A stretch of 64,000 bases of DNA, from contig KV423946.1 of assembly GCA_001632435.1 (NCBI GenBank), positions 119,870-183,869 on the forward strand, read 5' to 3'. The translations under genes and the position numbers were made by a program. This document shows positions 46,093 to 55,681 of the stretch, one piece after another; position 1 is the first letter of the stretch; each line of letters begins with the position of its first letter. The notes beneath the pieces are model-generated. The model was given only the letters and a program-made list of their open reading frames with translations, had not been told where the DNA came from and did no database searches. Source of the stretch: Calocera cornea HHB12733. Taxonomy: Eukaryota; Basidiomycota; Dacrymycetes; Dacrymycetales; Dacrymycetaceae.

Positions 46093-47881
46093 ATGTCTGG
46101 CGATCTCCTGTCGTCCTTAGACGCCCACGCGCGAGCGCACCTCGCCTCGCTGCGCACGCTTCCCCCCACCGCCGACCCAGTGAAGCTCCGCACGGCACTG
46201 GAGTCGCTCCCCAAAAGCCTGCCGGACCAAGGCTGGGGAGACGCACGCACGCTCGAGTACCTCACCGGGACCGTCGCAGGTGGCCTGGCACAGGGGCAGG
46301 CGGGGCCGCGATACTGGGGATTCGTCACCGGTGGGGTACTGCCCATCGCTCAGGCGGCGGACAACCTTGTTACGCTGTATGATCAGGTCTATAACACTCT
46401 GCGTCGCGTTGCCTCGGGGACTATTTTCTGAGACAAGCGGTAGAATGTTCAAGTTCACTTACCGACCCAGTCGTTATCGACCGTGATCGAGTCGCGCACC
46501 TTGGAACTTCTACTGTCTCTCCTGTCGCTCGACCCGGCCGGCTTCCCAGGTCGAACCTTCACCACCGGAGCAACGACGTCCAACATCCTCGGTCTCGCGT
46601 GCGGCCGACAATGGGCAATCGCCCAGGCACACCCTGGATACTCTGTGGCCGAAGACGGCTTCGGCGGATATGGCTGCAAGGTCTTCGTCGCCAAAGCACA
46701 TGCAAGCCTTGTCAAGGCGGCGAGCGTGGTCGGCATCGGGCGGAAGAACGTGATAGATTGCGGCCAGGATGTGGACGACAACGGAGGACTTCCGTTCGAC
46801 CTTGTCCGACTAGAACGCTTGATGAAGGAGTGTAAGGAGCGAGGAGATGGGTAGGTTTTTGTGCATAACACGTCTTCGCAGTGCTCATACTCGATACAGG
46901 ATAATTGTATCACCTGGTTTCGGCGAGGTTAACACAGTGCGCTCATATTGTTTACTATCAAGATCATCCCTCACACAGGGATTAAGGGTGGGTTCACACC
47001 TGATGTTCACCGAATCCGAGAACTATGCGACACATACGGTGCATGGCTCCACATCGATGGCGGTACGGGAATAGTACACATCGTGCGCAGTCTGCGCAAG
47101 CTGATGGTCTCTAGCATTTGGTGCCTTTGCAAAGCTGGTGCCTGACCTTCAAGGATATGTCGAATATCTGCACCTTGCTGATAGCATAACCGTCGACGGT
47201 ACGTTGCTCCTGGTGTCTATTGAATCATCGGCTGACGCTCCGAACAGCCCATAAATGGCTCAATGTCCCGTAAGATCGCCTGTTCGTGGTAGTATCAGTA
47301 CTGATTCGGCTTCTAGATATGACAGTGCCGCATTCTTCACTCGTCACGCGGACGTGCTGCCGTCTATTTTCGGCCCATCACCTGCCACAGGCGGACCCGC
47401 TTATCTCTCATCAGGATCTGTGGGACCATCATACCCTGCCTTGGATGCTGTACAGTCCATTCCGTCCCCACTCAACGTCAACCTGGAGAACTCCCGCCGG
47501 TTCCGAGCCCTTCCAGTCTTCGCAGCACTGCTTTCCCTCGGCCAAGAAGGATACGCCGAACTCGTCCAGAGGAACGTCGCTTTTGCGCGCGCGCTAGGAG
47601 ACTACATTGCCGCTCACGAATCCTACGAGTTACTCAATCCTGGTAACAAGGTTCTACTCAACATTGTACTCTTCCGTGCCAAGACCGTGGACAGTGCCGA
47701 GCTACTCAAGCGAATAAACGCCTCTGGTCAAATGTATGCAAGCCCTACCAGCTGGGCTGGGAAAGGAGCAGTCAGGATTGCTGTGAGCAATTGGATGACA
47801 AGGATGGACCAAACTGGGGAGACGAAGAGTGACCTTGACATCGCGATGGAGGTCTTGGACTCGGTGGTCCAAGACTCTTAG
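46093..47881 (+). CDS. Group II pyridoxal-phosphate-dependent decarboxylase
   Basis: Seven exons (46093-46386, 46444-46850, 46900-46936, 46987-47062, 47115-47198, 47248-47269, 47317-47881) give 494 residues. Members remove the carboxyl group of amino acids such as glutamate, tyrosine or tryptophan. Family blocks are RYWGFVTGGVLPIAQAADNL, NVQVHLPTQSLSTVIESRTL, FTTGATTSNILGLACGRQWA, VSPGFGEVNTGGFTPDVHRI, HIDGAFGAFAKLVPDL and ITVDAHKWLNVPYD, with the PLP lysine at Lys302. Exon 6 is a 22-nt micro-exon that encodes this lysine. One acceptor is AAG. It resembles the fungal group annotated as tyrosine or L-2,4-diaminobutyrate-type decarboxylases rather than canonical glutamate decarboxylase; substrate is unknown. 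A 52-bp tandem repeat lies 74 bp after the stop. Confidence 0.85.
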
Positions 47882-47954
47882 ACGAAGCATCGATGTACAC
47901 TCACAACTAGATCTTCTTGATTTCTTAACATTTATTTAGTAAATGAATGTCGCA

Positions 47955-48110
47955 GCTCTATTTCCGACTCCTGTAATCGGTTGCTTGATAATCGTTCAAA
48001 CTCGCTGCTCTATTTCCGACTCCTGTAATCGGTTGCTTGATAATCGTTGAAGCTCGCTGCTCCATTTCCGACTCCTGTAATCGGTTGCTTGATAATCGTT
48101 CAAACTCGCT
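47955..48110. repeat. Three tandem copies of a 52-bp unit
   Basis: Copies begin at 47955, 48007 and 48059 with GCTCTATTTCC (third copy GCTCCATTTCC) and share CTGTAATCGGTTGCTTGAT. They differ at only a few positions, so the array is young or kept uniform. It starts 74 bp after the decarboxylase stop and may be in its 3' untranslated region. The unit has no visible inverted repeat. Confidence 0.95.
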
Positions 48111-48999
48111 GGAGCGCGAGAGGTTGCACCATCTTAGGAATTGTAAGCCAATCTGAGAGGCTCTTGTCGGACATATGCACCTGCCTGCTCGTCTCTAGAG
48201 TTTTCCTAAGACGTTCTCACTGTATACCATGCTAGTGGATCACGAATAATCGATAACTCCGATGCGTTTCTGCCGTCGTTGTACTACATACTGACGAAGC
48301 CTCGTCTTATGGCACAATAGAGACAGAGTTTTGTTTCGCATATTCAGAAACTCACGGCTTCCTACTTGGGCTTTTTCAAAATCTCGTACCGTTCTTTGGT
48401 GCGTGCGAAGGAGGCAAGGCTGAGTACCATGTACGTTGTTCCGCGATAAGATGAGAGTCGAGCAATAGTGCGCTGAGCAATGAGATGATGACACACCAAG
48501 GTGCGTTACGTTGATCTCTACCATGTTCTGCTGGATTGACGCAGCCTGCACTCTACATAGCAGGTTGCGATCAGATGCTAAGTCCGAGCGCCCTATTTCC
48601 CACTATCAGTTTCGATTACAAACCAGGCTGAGCTCTCGGTCGTACTACAGCGCCCGTGCTGAGTAAGGGATGAGATTACGTTGTCCCTGCGGCTGTGTTA
48701 GGAAGCGGGTAGACCCTGGCCAGCGGGGCATCACAGGCTTTCAAAACGAGCAGTCCTACGGAGTGGACTTCAGTGGAACTCCAAAATTGCCTACCCTATG
48801 CACTGCTCCTCAGCTTCTTGGGCTTAGATGGATTTGATAGCTTTGGCGCCCACCTTGAGATGGAAGCGGAGCTCGTGGGGTATAAAAGGATGGGCAATTC
48901 GGGCAATCTACACATCAACAGCAATTTCTTCGCTCCGAGATCCTCCACCACACTGCACCGAGCTCCTCAGTCGTACCTCCACAACTTGATACTACCACA
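48111..48999. promoter_or_regulatory. Upstream region of the first SDR-like gene
   Basis: About 890 bp with no gene. A canonical TATAAAAG lies at 48881-48888, 112 bp before the ATG, followed by a CA-rich leader; this is the clearest core promoter in the window. Confidence 0.6.
48881..48888 (+). promoter_or_regulatory. TATA box of the first SDR-like gene
   Basis: TATAAAAG in a GC-rich setting, at a distance from the ATG that fits a TATA-driven, possibly inducible gene. Function is inferred from sequence and spacing. Confidence 0.65.
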
Positions 49000-49983
49000 A
49001 TGAAGGTGCTGATTATTGGCGCTACTGGATTCATTGGCCTTCCTGTCTCCCAAGCTTTCGTGCGCAATGGTGCGTCGTCAGTAATACATCACCTTGGATA
49101 TCTGACTAACTGGTTTGCCTAGGTCACGAAGTCTACGGGTCGACCCGCCAGCCTTCAAAGGCAGCCCTCCTTGGCGCATCTGAGATCCTTCCTCTCATCG
49201 GCGATGCCTGGAAGTCAAAGGCTGCTGAGATGGATGTGATCATCGACTGCGCTTCTGCTGGCCCCGGTGCCTTGGAGTACCTCGAGATTGCCGCTGCTGC
49301 CAGCAAGGAGCGCGGTGACAACTACAAGATCACGTATATTTATGCAAGTGGAACATGGATACACGGAGACTACTCGGTCAGAAACTATGGCTTGGCCGAC
49401 GAGCGCGCTCCGCCGAAGACGCCTGCAGAACTGGTTAGTCTTTCTTTACCGCGCATATGTGTCGACACTGAACAGCTATCAGGTTGCTTGGCGTCCTGCC
49501 GTAGAGGGAGCGATATTGTCTAACCCGCATGTGAACGGAATCGTGATCCGCCCAGCCCTTCTGTATGGAGGATCGATGTCTCTCCTTGAGCCGATGTTCA
49601 AGGCCGCCATAGGCGGCAAGGTCGAATGGTTCGGCAACCCAGGGGGCCGATTTTCGCTGATCCACAACGATGACCTGGCGGAACTGTTCGTCCAGGTGGG
49701 CGAAGCTGGTCCCATCTGCAAGGGTCTCACCTTCGACGGTGCTAATCCGCAGAGCGAGTCTGTCGAAGACGTCCTGGCAGCTCTTGCTCGCGTCTCTGGC
49801 GTTAAGGACTACACCTACCGGAAGCCGGCAACTGCGTTCGAGGTGGCATTGAGCACTGCTGGTATTTCGCGCCCGTCGTTGGCCCGCCGACTGTTCGGTT
49901 GGTCGCCGAAGAAGATGGGGCTCGTGGACGGCATGCATATCTACTATCCCAGTTACGTGGCCAGCCAAGCGGCCCAGCATTAG
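49000..49983 (+). CDS. Extended-SDR-like NAD(P)-binding protein, copy A
   Basis: Three exons (49000-49069, 49123-49433, 49483-49983) give 293 residues. The N-terminus MKVLIIGATGFIGLPVSQAF is a Rossmann fold with the GxxGxxG fingerprint of NAD-dependent epimerase/dehydratase-like proteins. Further blocks are EMDVIIDCASAGPG, KITYIYASGTWIHGDY, VNGIVIRPALLYGGSMSLLE, GGRFSLIHNDDLAELFVQVG and KGLTFDGANPQSES. There is no clear YxxxK catalytic pair in the usual place, so it may be an atypical SDR acting as a reductase or sensor. A close copy with the same intron positions lies 1 kb downstream. Substrate cannot be inferred. Confidence 0.85.
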
Positions 49984-50978
49984 ACATTGCAGCTCCATGA
50001 TACGTGTACGGTCGCGTAGTCAGCGATGCAACTGAAATCGATCAGAATTCTGAACATTCATATAGCTGCAGAGCTGGAGCACTGCGAGTTGGACAGACCG
50101 CTTCCTGCCAAGTATTCTCGCAAACAGTGGTACTAACGACTGTTCCTCCTTGGATGGATGTTGAGCTGGACGTAAAACGTCCACGCATTTTCCAAGTTGG
50201 CAGGGATGCGGTTGAGGCTAAAGCTGGAAGGATGCAGCATCCCTTCGGAAAAGAGTGTTACGCGCCGGTGTAGTTGCTCGTGATACCGGTCACTGGGCAT
50301 GTTGGACGTTCAAATATGTGGCGGTCACCGATTGGTAGAGAGTTACGATCACTTTGCCCATGGATAGGGTGTACATATCTTTAAGGTATGCCACAAGCGC
50401 GGATGAAGGTTAACAGCAGAAGTTCTCTATGCTTGGCTTGATCGCGTGGACGCTACGTTCTCATCCACTGCCAGTTCTGCTTCGTCAGCCCTGTCATCCT
50501 CTGCGGTCACCTTTGTCAGCTTTGATGATATCAACTTCAATGGCAGCTTTGATGATGGTGAGCATTGATGACGGTCGGCGTTGATGACGGTCACCAGCGA
50601 ACAGAATTTGACCAGCGAGCACCGGACCAGCACCGGACGACGTGGGGTTTTGCTCCCGTTAGGGCTAGCACTAGACGGGTTAGAATGGTACTTCCCAATG
50701 ACAGCTGCGCCCAATTTAGCCTAAATCGTGGACGAATTGCAACGACGGACATCTCAATTCAATGGACGTGGGTCGATGACACACCTGGGGCATAGTAGTG
50801 CTCGAAACCCCTGATAAACCTGTGACGATCCCAACCCTGAACGCCTCGGTCGGACAGGTGACACGAGCACCTTCGCTGCTGCGAACAGTAACATAAAAGC
50901 GCTGACAGCAACTTCGACGGGGACTTCACAGTCAGGCCCGCCTCTCAACCTTCCAGAAATCCGTCCCTCGACCTCAGA
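49984..50978. other. Spacer between the two SDR-like genes
   Basis: About 1 kb holding the promoter of copy B. Short direct repeats are listed separately. No TATAAAAG box like that of copy A is visible, although GTAACATAAAAGC lies at about 50888. Confidence 0.4.
50517..50592. repeat. Short direct repeats (CAGCTTTGATGAT and TTGATGACGGTC)
   Basis: CAGCTTTGATGAT occurs at 50517 and 50544, and TTGATGACGGTC at 50565 and 50581, with a related TTGATGATGGTG between them. The block lies 390-460 bp upstream of SDR copy B and could be a set of related binding sites or simple slippage. Confidence 0.75.
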
Positions 50979-51965
50979 ATGAAAGTGTTGATCCTTGGTG
51001 CTAGTGGATTCATTGGAGGACCTGTTGCCCAGGCCTTTGTTCGTAACGGTACGATCTCTCCATCACCGCAGATGCATGCTCATCCTATCCGACACAGGGC
51101 ATGAGGTCTACGGCGCAACACGTTCCCAGTCGAAGGCTCCTGGTCTCGCGGCGCAGGAGATCATACCTCTTGTAGGGGAGGCATGGAAATCCAAGGTGGC
51201 AGACATGGACGTCGTCGTCGACTGCACTGCTGCCTATGGGCCCGATGCAGCCCTGCCGAACCTTGAAGTCGTGGCCGCTGAAAGCAAGAAACGCGATCCT
51301 CTCTACAAGATCAGTTACATCTTTACGAGTGGTACATGGGTACACGGGAATAGTGACCAGAGAGATGGGTTCCCCGCAGATGAGAGGGCGCCTCCGAAGA
51401 AGTCCGCCGATCTGGTAAGTGGATGTCCCCTGGGAGCAGCTAGCACTGGTAACTGACTATGGCGCAGGTAGCTTGGCGCGCCATCTTCGAACGACAGGTT
51501 CTGTCGAACCCGGATGTGAACGGCATTGTCATCCGCCCTGCTCTCTTGTACGGCAGGTCGATGTCACTCCTCGAGCTCTTGTTTAAGCAGGCGCTGGCGG
51601 GAGGAAACATCGAGTGGGTCGGCGCTCCTGGCGGTCGCTGGAGCCTGATTCATGCAGATGATCTCGCGGATCTGTACTTGCGCATTGGAGAGGGTGCGCC
51701 GGTCTACAAAGGCTTGACCTTCGACGGCGCGAATCCTTCCAGCGAGAGTCTCGACGATATCTTGGCGAAGCTCGTTCAGGTGTCTGGGTGCAAAGGGTAC
51801 AGCTTCAGGGAGCCAGCCAACTTGTTCGAGGTTGCCTTGACCACCACCTCCTTCTCGCGTCCATCCCTCGGTCGGGCGCTCACCAGCTGGGTGCCAAAGA
51901 AGATCAGCCTCGTCGACGGAATGGCGATCTATTACAATACATGGGTGGCCAGCCAGAAGCAGTAA
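50979..51965 (+). CDS. Extended-SDR-like NAD(P)-binding protein, copy B
   Basis: Three exons (50979-51048, 51098-51414, 51468-51965) give 294 residues. It parallels copy A throughout: MKVLILGASGFIGGPVAQAF, DMDVVVDCTAAYGPD, KISYIFTSGTWVHGNS, NGIVIRPALLYGRSMSLLE, WSLIHADDLADLYLRIGEG and GLTFDGANPSSESLDDI. The first exon is exactly 70 nt in both copies and the second intron falls after the same Leu codon, so the pair arose by tandem duplication. Its promoter differs from that of copy A. The role is as uncertain as for copy A. Confidence 0.85.
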
Positions 51966-52091
51966 TGGTTTCAATAAATAAAGGTCGTCACATGTTCATG
52001 CCAGTGCAGAGGTACAATGATGCTATCCAGTCTGTGAAGAATTGAATTACACGTCAATGGTCTAAAATTAGCCCAATGCACTAGAGATAGA

Positions 52092-53152
52092 TCAAACACT
52101 GGTATAGCCTCCTCTGCTCCCACCGGGCCGAATGGCTGAACATAGGTGGGATGTAATGTCCCGCACAAGGTACGGAACGTCCCTCCAGAAGTCACGGTGC
52201 CTGCAAGCATATCAGCAGATTGATCAGATATGTTGGTACAGAACTCACGGAAGAAGGTCCCAGCCTGAGGCACCGTACTGGGTATAGTTGTAATACGCAC
52301 CCAACCCGAAGTACGCAATGATGAGAATGAATAGTCTTCGGCACGAGTCAGACAGGACCAATTCCAACAGATCAATAAGCGCACGTAAGGAAGAACCAGC
52401 CGACTCCACTTCCACCCCTCCTACTCCCACCCCCGCCATTATCACTGTCTCCGCCGTCTGTCGGTGGTTCGACAGCGCCCTTCTGCGCACAACCCGCTTT
52501 CGAGCTCCACTCCAGATAAAGCACACCCTTGCTGGTGTCGTAGCTCGTGAACGTAGGGCTGTGGTCCGAATCAGAGCAGTGGAAGGTGATGCTGACACTT
52601 TGCGGGCGTGATGGATCGTGAGGGGCAGGCGGGTATGCGGGTCCGTGGAGGGTGAGGACGAGGGGTTCTGGCATATATGCGTCTTGAGGAACCACCCCTT
52701 CAGCAAATCAGAATACGCACTTGAGTTGTCCTCCGAGCCACCTGTAAACTCGGCATTGAGAGATGATGTGTACGATGGTGTCGCGATGTCGCCAGCTATT
52801 GGCACTACGCGCGTTATGCGGTCTGCCTCGTTCTCCTTCTGGTTCGTAGTTCGCAGGCACACTCGTGTTCCCGCCGGACACTAGGCTTTATCAGCCAGAA
52901 TTTGATTATGTATGCTAGTCATCATACCTGATCAACCTCAGCCACACCATCCTTTGCGGGTAGTGCTTTGCAGAGATGGATCTCAATCTCGGTGGTTGAC
53001 GAGCTCGGTGGGTTATGCTGCGTGTAACTTAACGTCGACAGTTCCAGATGGTTGAAGTCCCAGTGCAGACGGTCTCGGGATACTATACAGTCCCATTCAG
53101 CCATGGCTGCAGGCAGAAGTAGCCATGCCAGGCTCAGATGTCGGAGCGTCAT
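52092..53152 (-). CDS. ATG27: Autophagy-related protein 27
   Basis: Five exons (53152-52928, 52880-52721, 52667-52385, 52335-52249, 52200-52092) give 287 residues. Atg27 is a single-pass protein that shuttles among the Golgi, vacuole and Atg9 vesicles and is needed for efficient autophagy. A signal peptide (LSLAWLLLPAAMA) precedes a mannose-6-phosphate-receptor-like lumenal domain with paired cysteines: EWDCIVSRDRLHWDF, IHLCKALPAKDGVAEVDQCP, GTRVC, SITFHCSDSD and AGCAQKG. The membrane helix LFILIIAYFGLGAYYNY is followed by a typical fungal tail: GASGWDLLPHRDFWRDVPY and GGSRGGYTSV. Exon 4 uses an AAG acceptor. Skipping the 53-nt intron before exon 3 would break the frame, so it must be removed. 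Confidence 0.9.
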
Positions 53153-53472
53153 GGTGGTCAGAATGTATGCAATCCGCCAACAGCGGTGGCTAGGAGGTCC
53201 AGTTGATAGGGTGCCGTGTGCTGCGAGACTGCGTCCAGGAGGCGGAAGCAGACACTCATGACGCGTTCCCTGAACGGCAATGCGGCGGGCAAGGGTAGCG
53301 TGTATGCAGGCGCCTTGAACACGACCACCGAGGCGGCCGCATATCCCTACGTGTTATCGCCTATCTGGTCTTAGAATGCGCTAGACCGCGAGCCTGATCT
53401 GCTCTTATACCCACTGGCAGCCTAGACACCTACCGACACACTGTATCTCTACCAACACTGTCCGAGGCCACC
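53153..53472. promoter_or_regulatory. Divergent promoter of ATG27 and the ataxin-3-like gene
   Basis: About 320 bp separate the two divergent starts. A TTATACCC sequence at 53404 lies about 70 bp before the ataxin-3-like ATG. Nothing else was recognised. Confidence 0.4.
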
Positions 53473-55358
53473 ATGGACGCGTTCCTTCCACACATATACC
53501 ATGAGAAGGTTGGTCGCATTCTACAGTCCCACGCAAGCTCTGACTCACATGCTGGCGTTTAGCAAGAGCCCGGCACGATGACATGTGGACAGTATGCGTT
53601 GAGTGAGCTGCTACTCTTAAGCGCCTATTCTCATTCTGACCGCCTGCATCAGACTCTTTGCTTCGTGCGTCTCGCATCACTGTAGGTGACTGTATGCTAA
53701 TGGCTGTTTCCGAATATCAGAGAGCCACTACGTGCGTATCCCAATGCGTCTATAATTGCTTGGTCTAAACGAACTTGTCAGTTTGGCGAAGAAGACCTAG
53801 CTAATATCGGGCGCGGTCTCGACGCCGTTGAGCATCATATCGATGTAGACTCATCTGGGCGGGCCAGCGCCAATGTGGATGAGACTGGTACGCGAGTATG
53901 ACATGTATTCTGATGTCGCTAATTAGTCTTGAAGGATTCTTCTCGGTGCAAGTGTTGGAACAAGCTCTCCAAGTATGGAACCTGTCACTTGTGAACTGGC
54001 GGAGTGCCGCAATGCGGCCTTTGAACGCGCGTCCGGAGTGCGTCATCTCCGAACTTGCCGCATGTCTTCAAAGCCTGATCTCTATGACGCAGGGATCAAT
54101 CTGCATTTGTGCTTAATCATGCTCAGCACTGGTTCACCCTGCGGCGTTTTGGGCCTCCTCCCGGCTACTGGTACAATCTGAACTCTTTTCACGACCCGCA
54201 GTGGCTGAGCCACACCTATCTGGGCATGTTCCTCAACCAGGCTGAGAGTGAAGGTGTGAACACTTCCTTGTAGCTACATAATGGCGTTCTGATGACATTT
54301 TATTAGGCTACACTGTCTTCGCTGTACGACCGGTTGATCCGACGCTGCCGAATCAAGTCCCTACATGTCCTGCCGACGAGATCGCGGCAGACCTACTCAA
54401 TCTGTATGGCCCAACTTCCCATGCGCCGACTGCAGAACAGATGCAGAGCCTATCGACAGGCGTTCCAGTACCTTCTGAAGACGACCCAGAGCTAGCTGCG
54501 GCAATCGCTGCATCCCTGCAAGATATGGGCAAGGCCGTAAATGCTGTCACAGCGCAAGACCCATTTCAAGAAGAACCAACCACCGATGTGTCAGGATATC
54601 AGGCACCCAGCATGGACAGCCTATTCGACATCACGGCCGCCCGTCATGCGCCGGTGCCGCCAGAGCCTCGTCCCGGACCGTCGTCAGCACCCGATATGGA
54701 TACAGACATCTCTGATGCTCAGCTTGCCGAAAGCGTCGCCAGGAGTACTGCCGCCCTACAAAGATTCCGAATGTCTTCCGCGGAAGAGTTACCTGGCACG
54801 ACCCCTGGCACGAGCCGAAAGCGTAATGCTGGCAGCGATGCTGGCGCACCGAAGCGCCGTCGCACGGCCGGTGAAAATGAGGAAGAGGAATTAATCCGTC
54901 GAGCGTTGGCTGCCAGCCGTGGTGAAGAAATCGCTTATCTGGAAGAGGACGATGAAGAAGACGTGGGCGATGGGCTGGACGATTTCGATTTAGGGTCTTT
55001 CGGCCCAGGCGATTCCAAAGCAGCAATGCGACCTCACGATCGCGTCCTGGATGATGAAGACCTAGAGCTGCAGGCTGCTCTACGGGCAAGCCTTGAAGAT
55101 CCCTCTGTGGGTGCATTAACGGTCCCAGAAGACATAGTCCCAGTACGCCGCGACCTATCTGGGTCGGCCACACCAGCGTCCGCACCAACCGCGAGAGTTC
55201 CAGACCCATCAGTAGCTCCTCCAACTGTCGCCGTTTCTACCGAGGACAGTATGGAAGAAGTGGGACAGGAACGAGAAGAAACAGAACCGGAGACGGAGCC
55301 AGCAGAACCGAGTTTGGAAGAGGTCAGAAGAAGACGTCTGGCACGATTCGGGGGCTAA
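53473..55358 (+). CDS. ATX3: Ataxin-3-like Josephin deubiquitinase
   Basis: Eight exons (53473-53508, 53563-53602, 53653-53664, 53721-53731, 53782-53887, 53935-54037, 54093-54253, 54307-55358) give 506 residues. The Josephin domain covers about residues 1-180: catalytic Cys20 in TMTCGQYALNSLLQ, His115 in AFVLNHAQHWFTLRRFG and Asn133 in WYNLNS. Three ubiquitin-interacting motifs follow, near residues 215 (DDPELAAAIAASLQD), 349 (EEEELIRRALAASRGE) and 405 (EDLELQAALRASLEDP). A nuclear-localisation-like patch lies between the first two (SRKRN...PKRRR). Ataxin-3 trims ubiquitin chains in protein quality control. Exons 3 and 4 are only 12 and 11 nt long and encode the NSLLQ-SHY helix. There is no long polyglutamine run. 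Confidence 0.9.
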
Positions 55359-55681
55359 CTGGGGTGGTGGGAGCATCGTGTGACAACAATTCCCATTAAT
55401 GCAACCTGGTTAATCTGCATGCCACGGTAACCGCATGGGCGGTAGGTAGCATGCAGACCAAGAAAGGGTTGTCTGGTATGTGATGCAATCACCGCACGCT
55501 GTTGAAGTACCGCTGGCCGAGCCCTCATGGCCAGGCGGTATATTTTGCCATCGGCAGCAAGCCGTCATAAGAACCGATCTATGGAACATCCCAACGAGGG
55601 CATCGACCTCGCCGATCCCTTCCCCACAGCCCATACAAAGTGATCCGGGTTGGACTTCTCTTGTGGCCGCACCGTGCACAA
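55359..55681. other. Intergenic region upstream of the first DUF6533-like paralogue
   Basis: About 320 bp between the ataxin-3-like stop and the next start on the same strand. No element was recognised. Confidence 0.35.

Noticed and set aside
35049..47881. A GABA-shunt gene cluster made of the aminotransferase and the decarboxylase
   Set aside because: The genes are about 10 kb apart with five unrelated genes between them, and the decarboxylase does not look like canonical glutamate decarboxylase.
47955..48110. CRISPR-like array
   Set aside because: The units are directly adjacent without unique spacers, and the sequence is eukaryotic.
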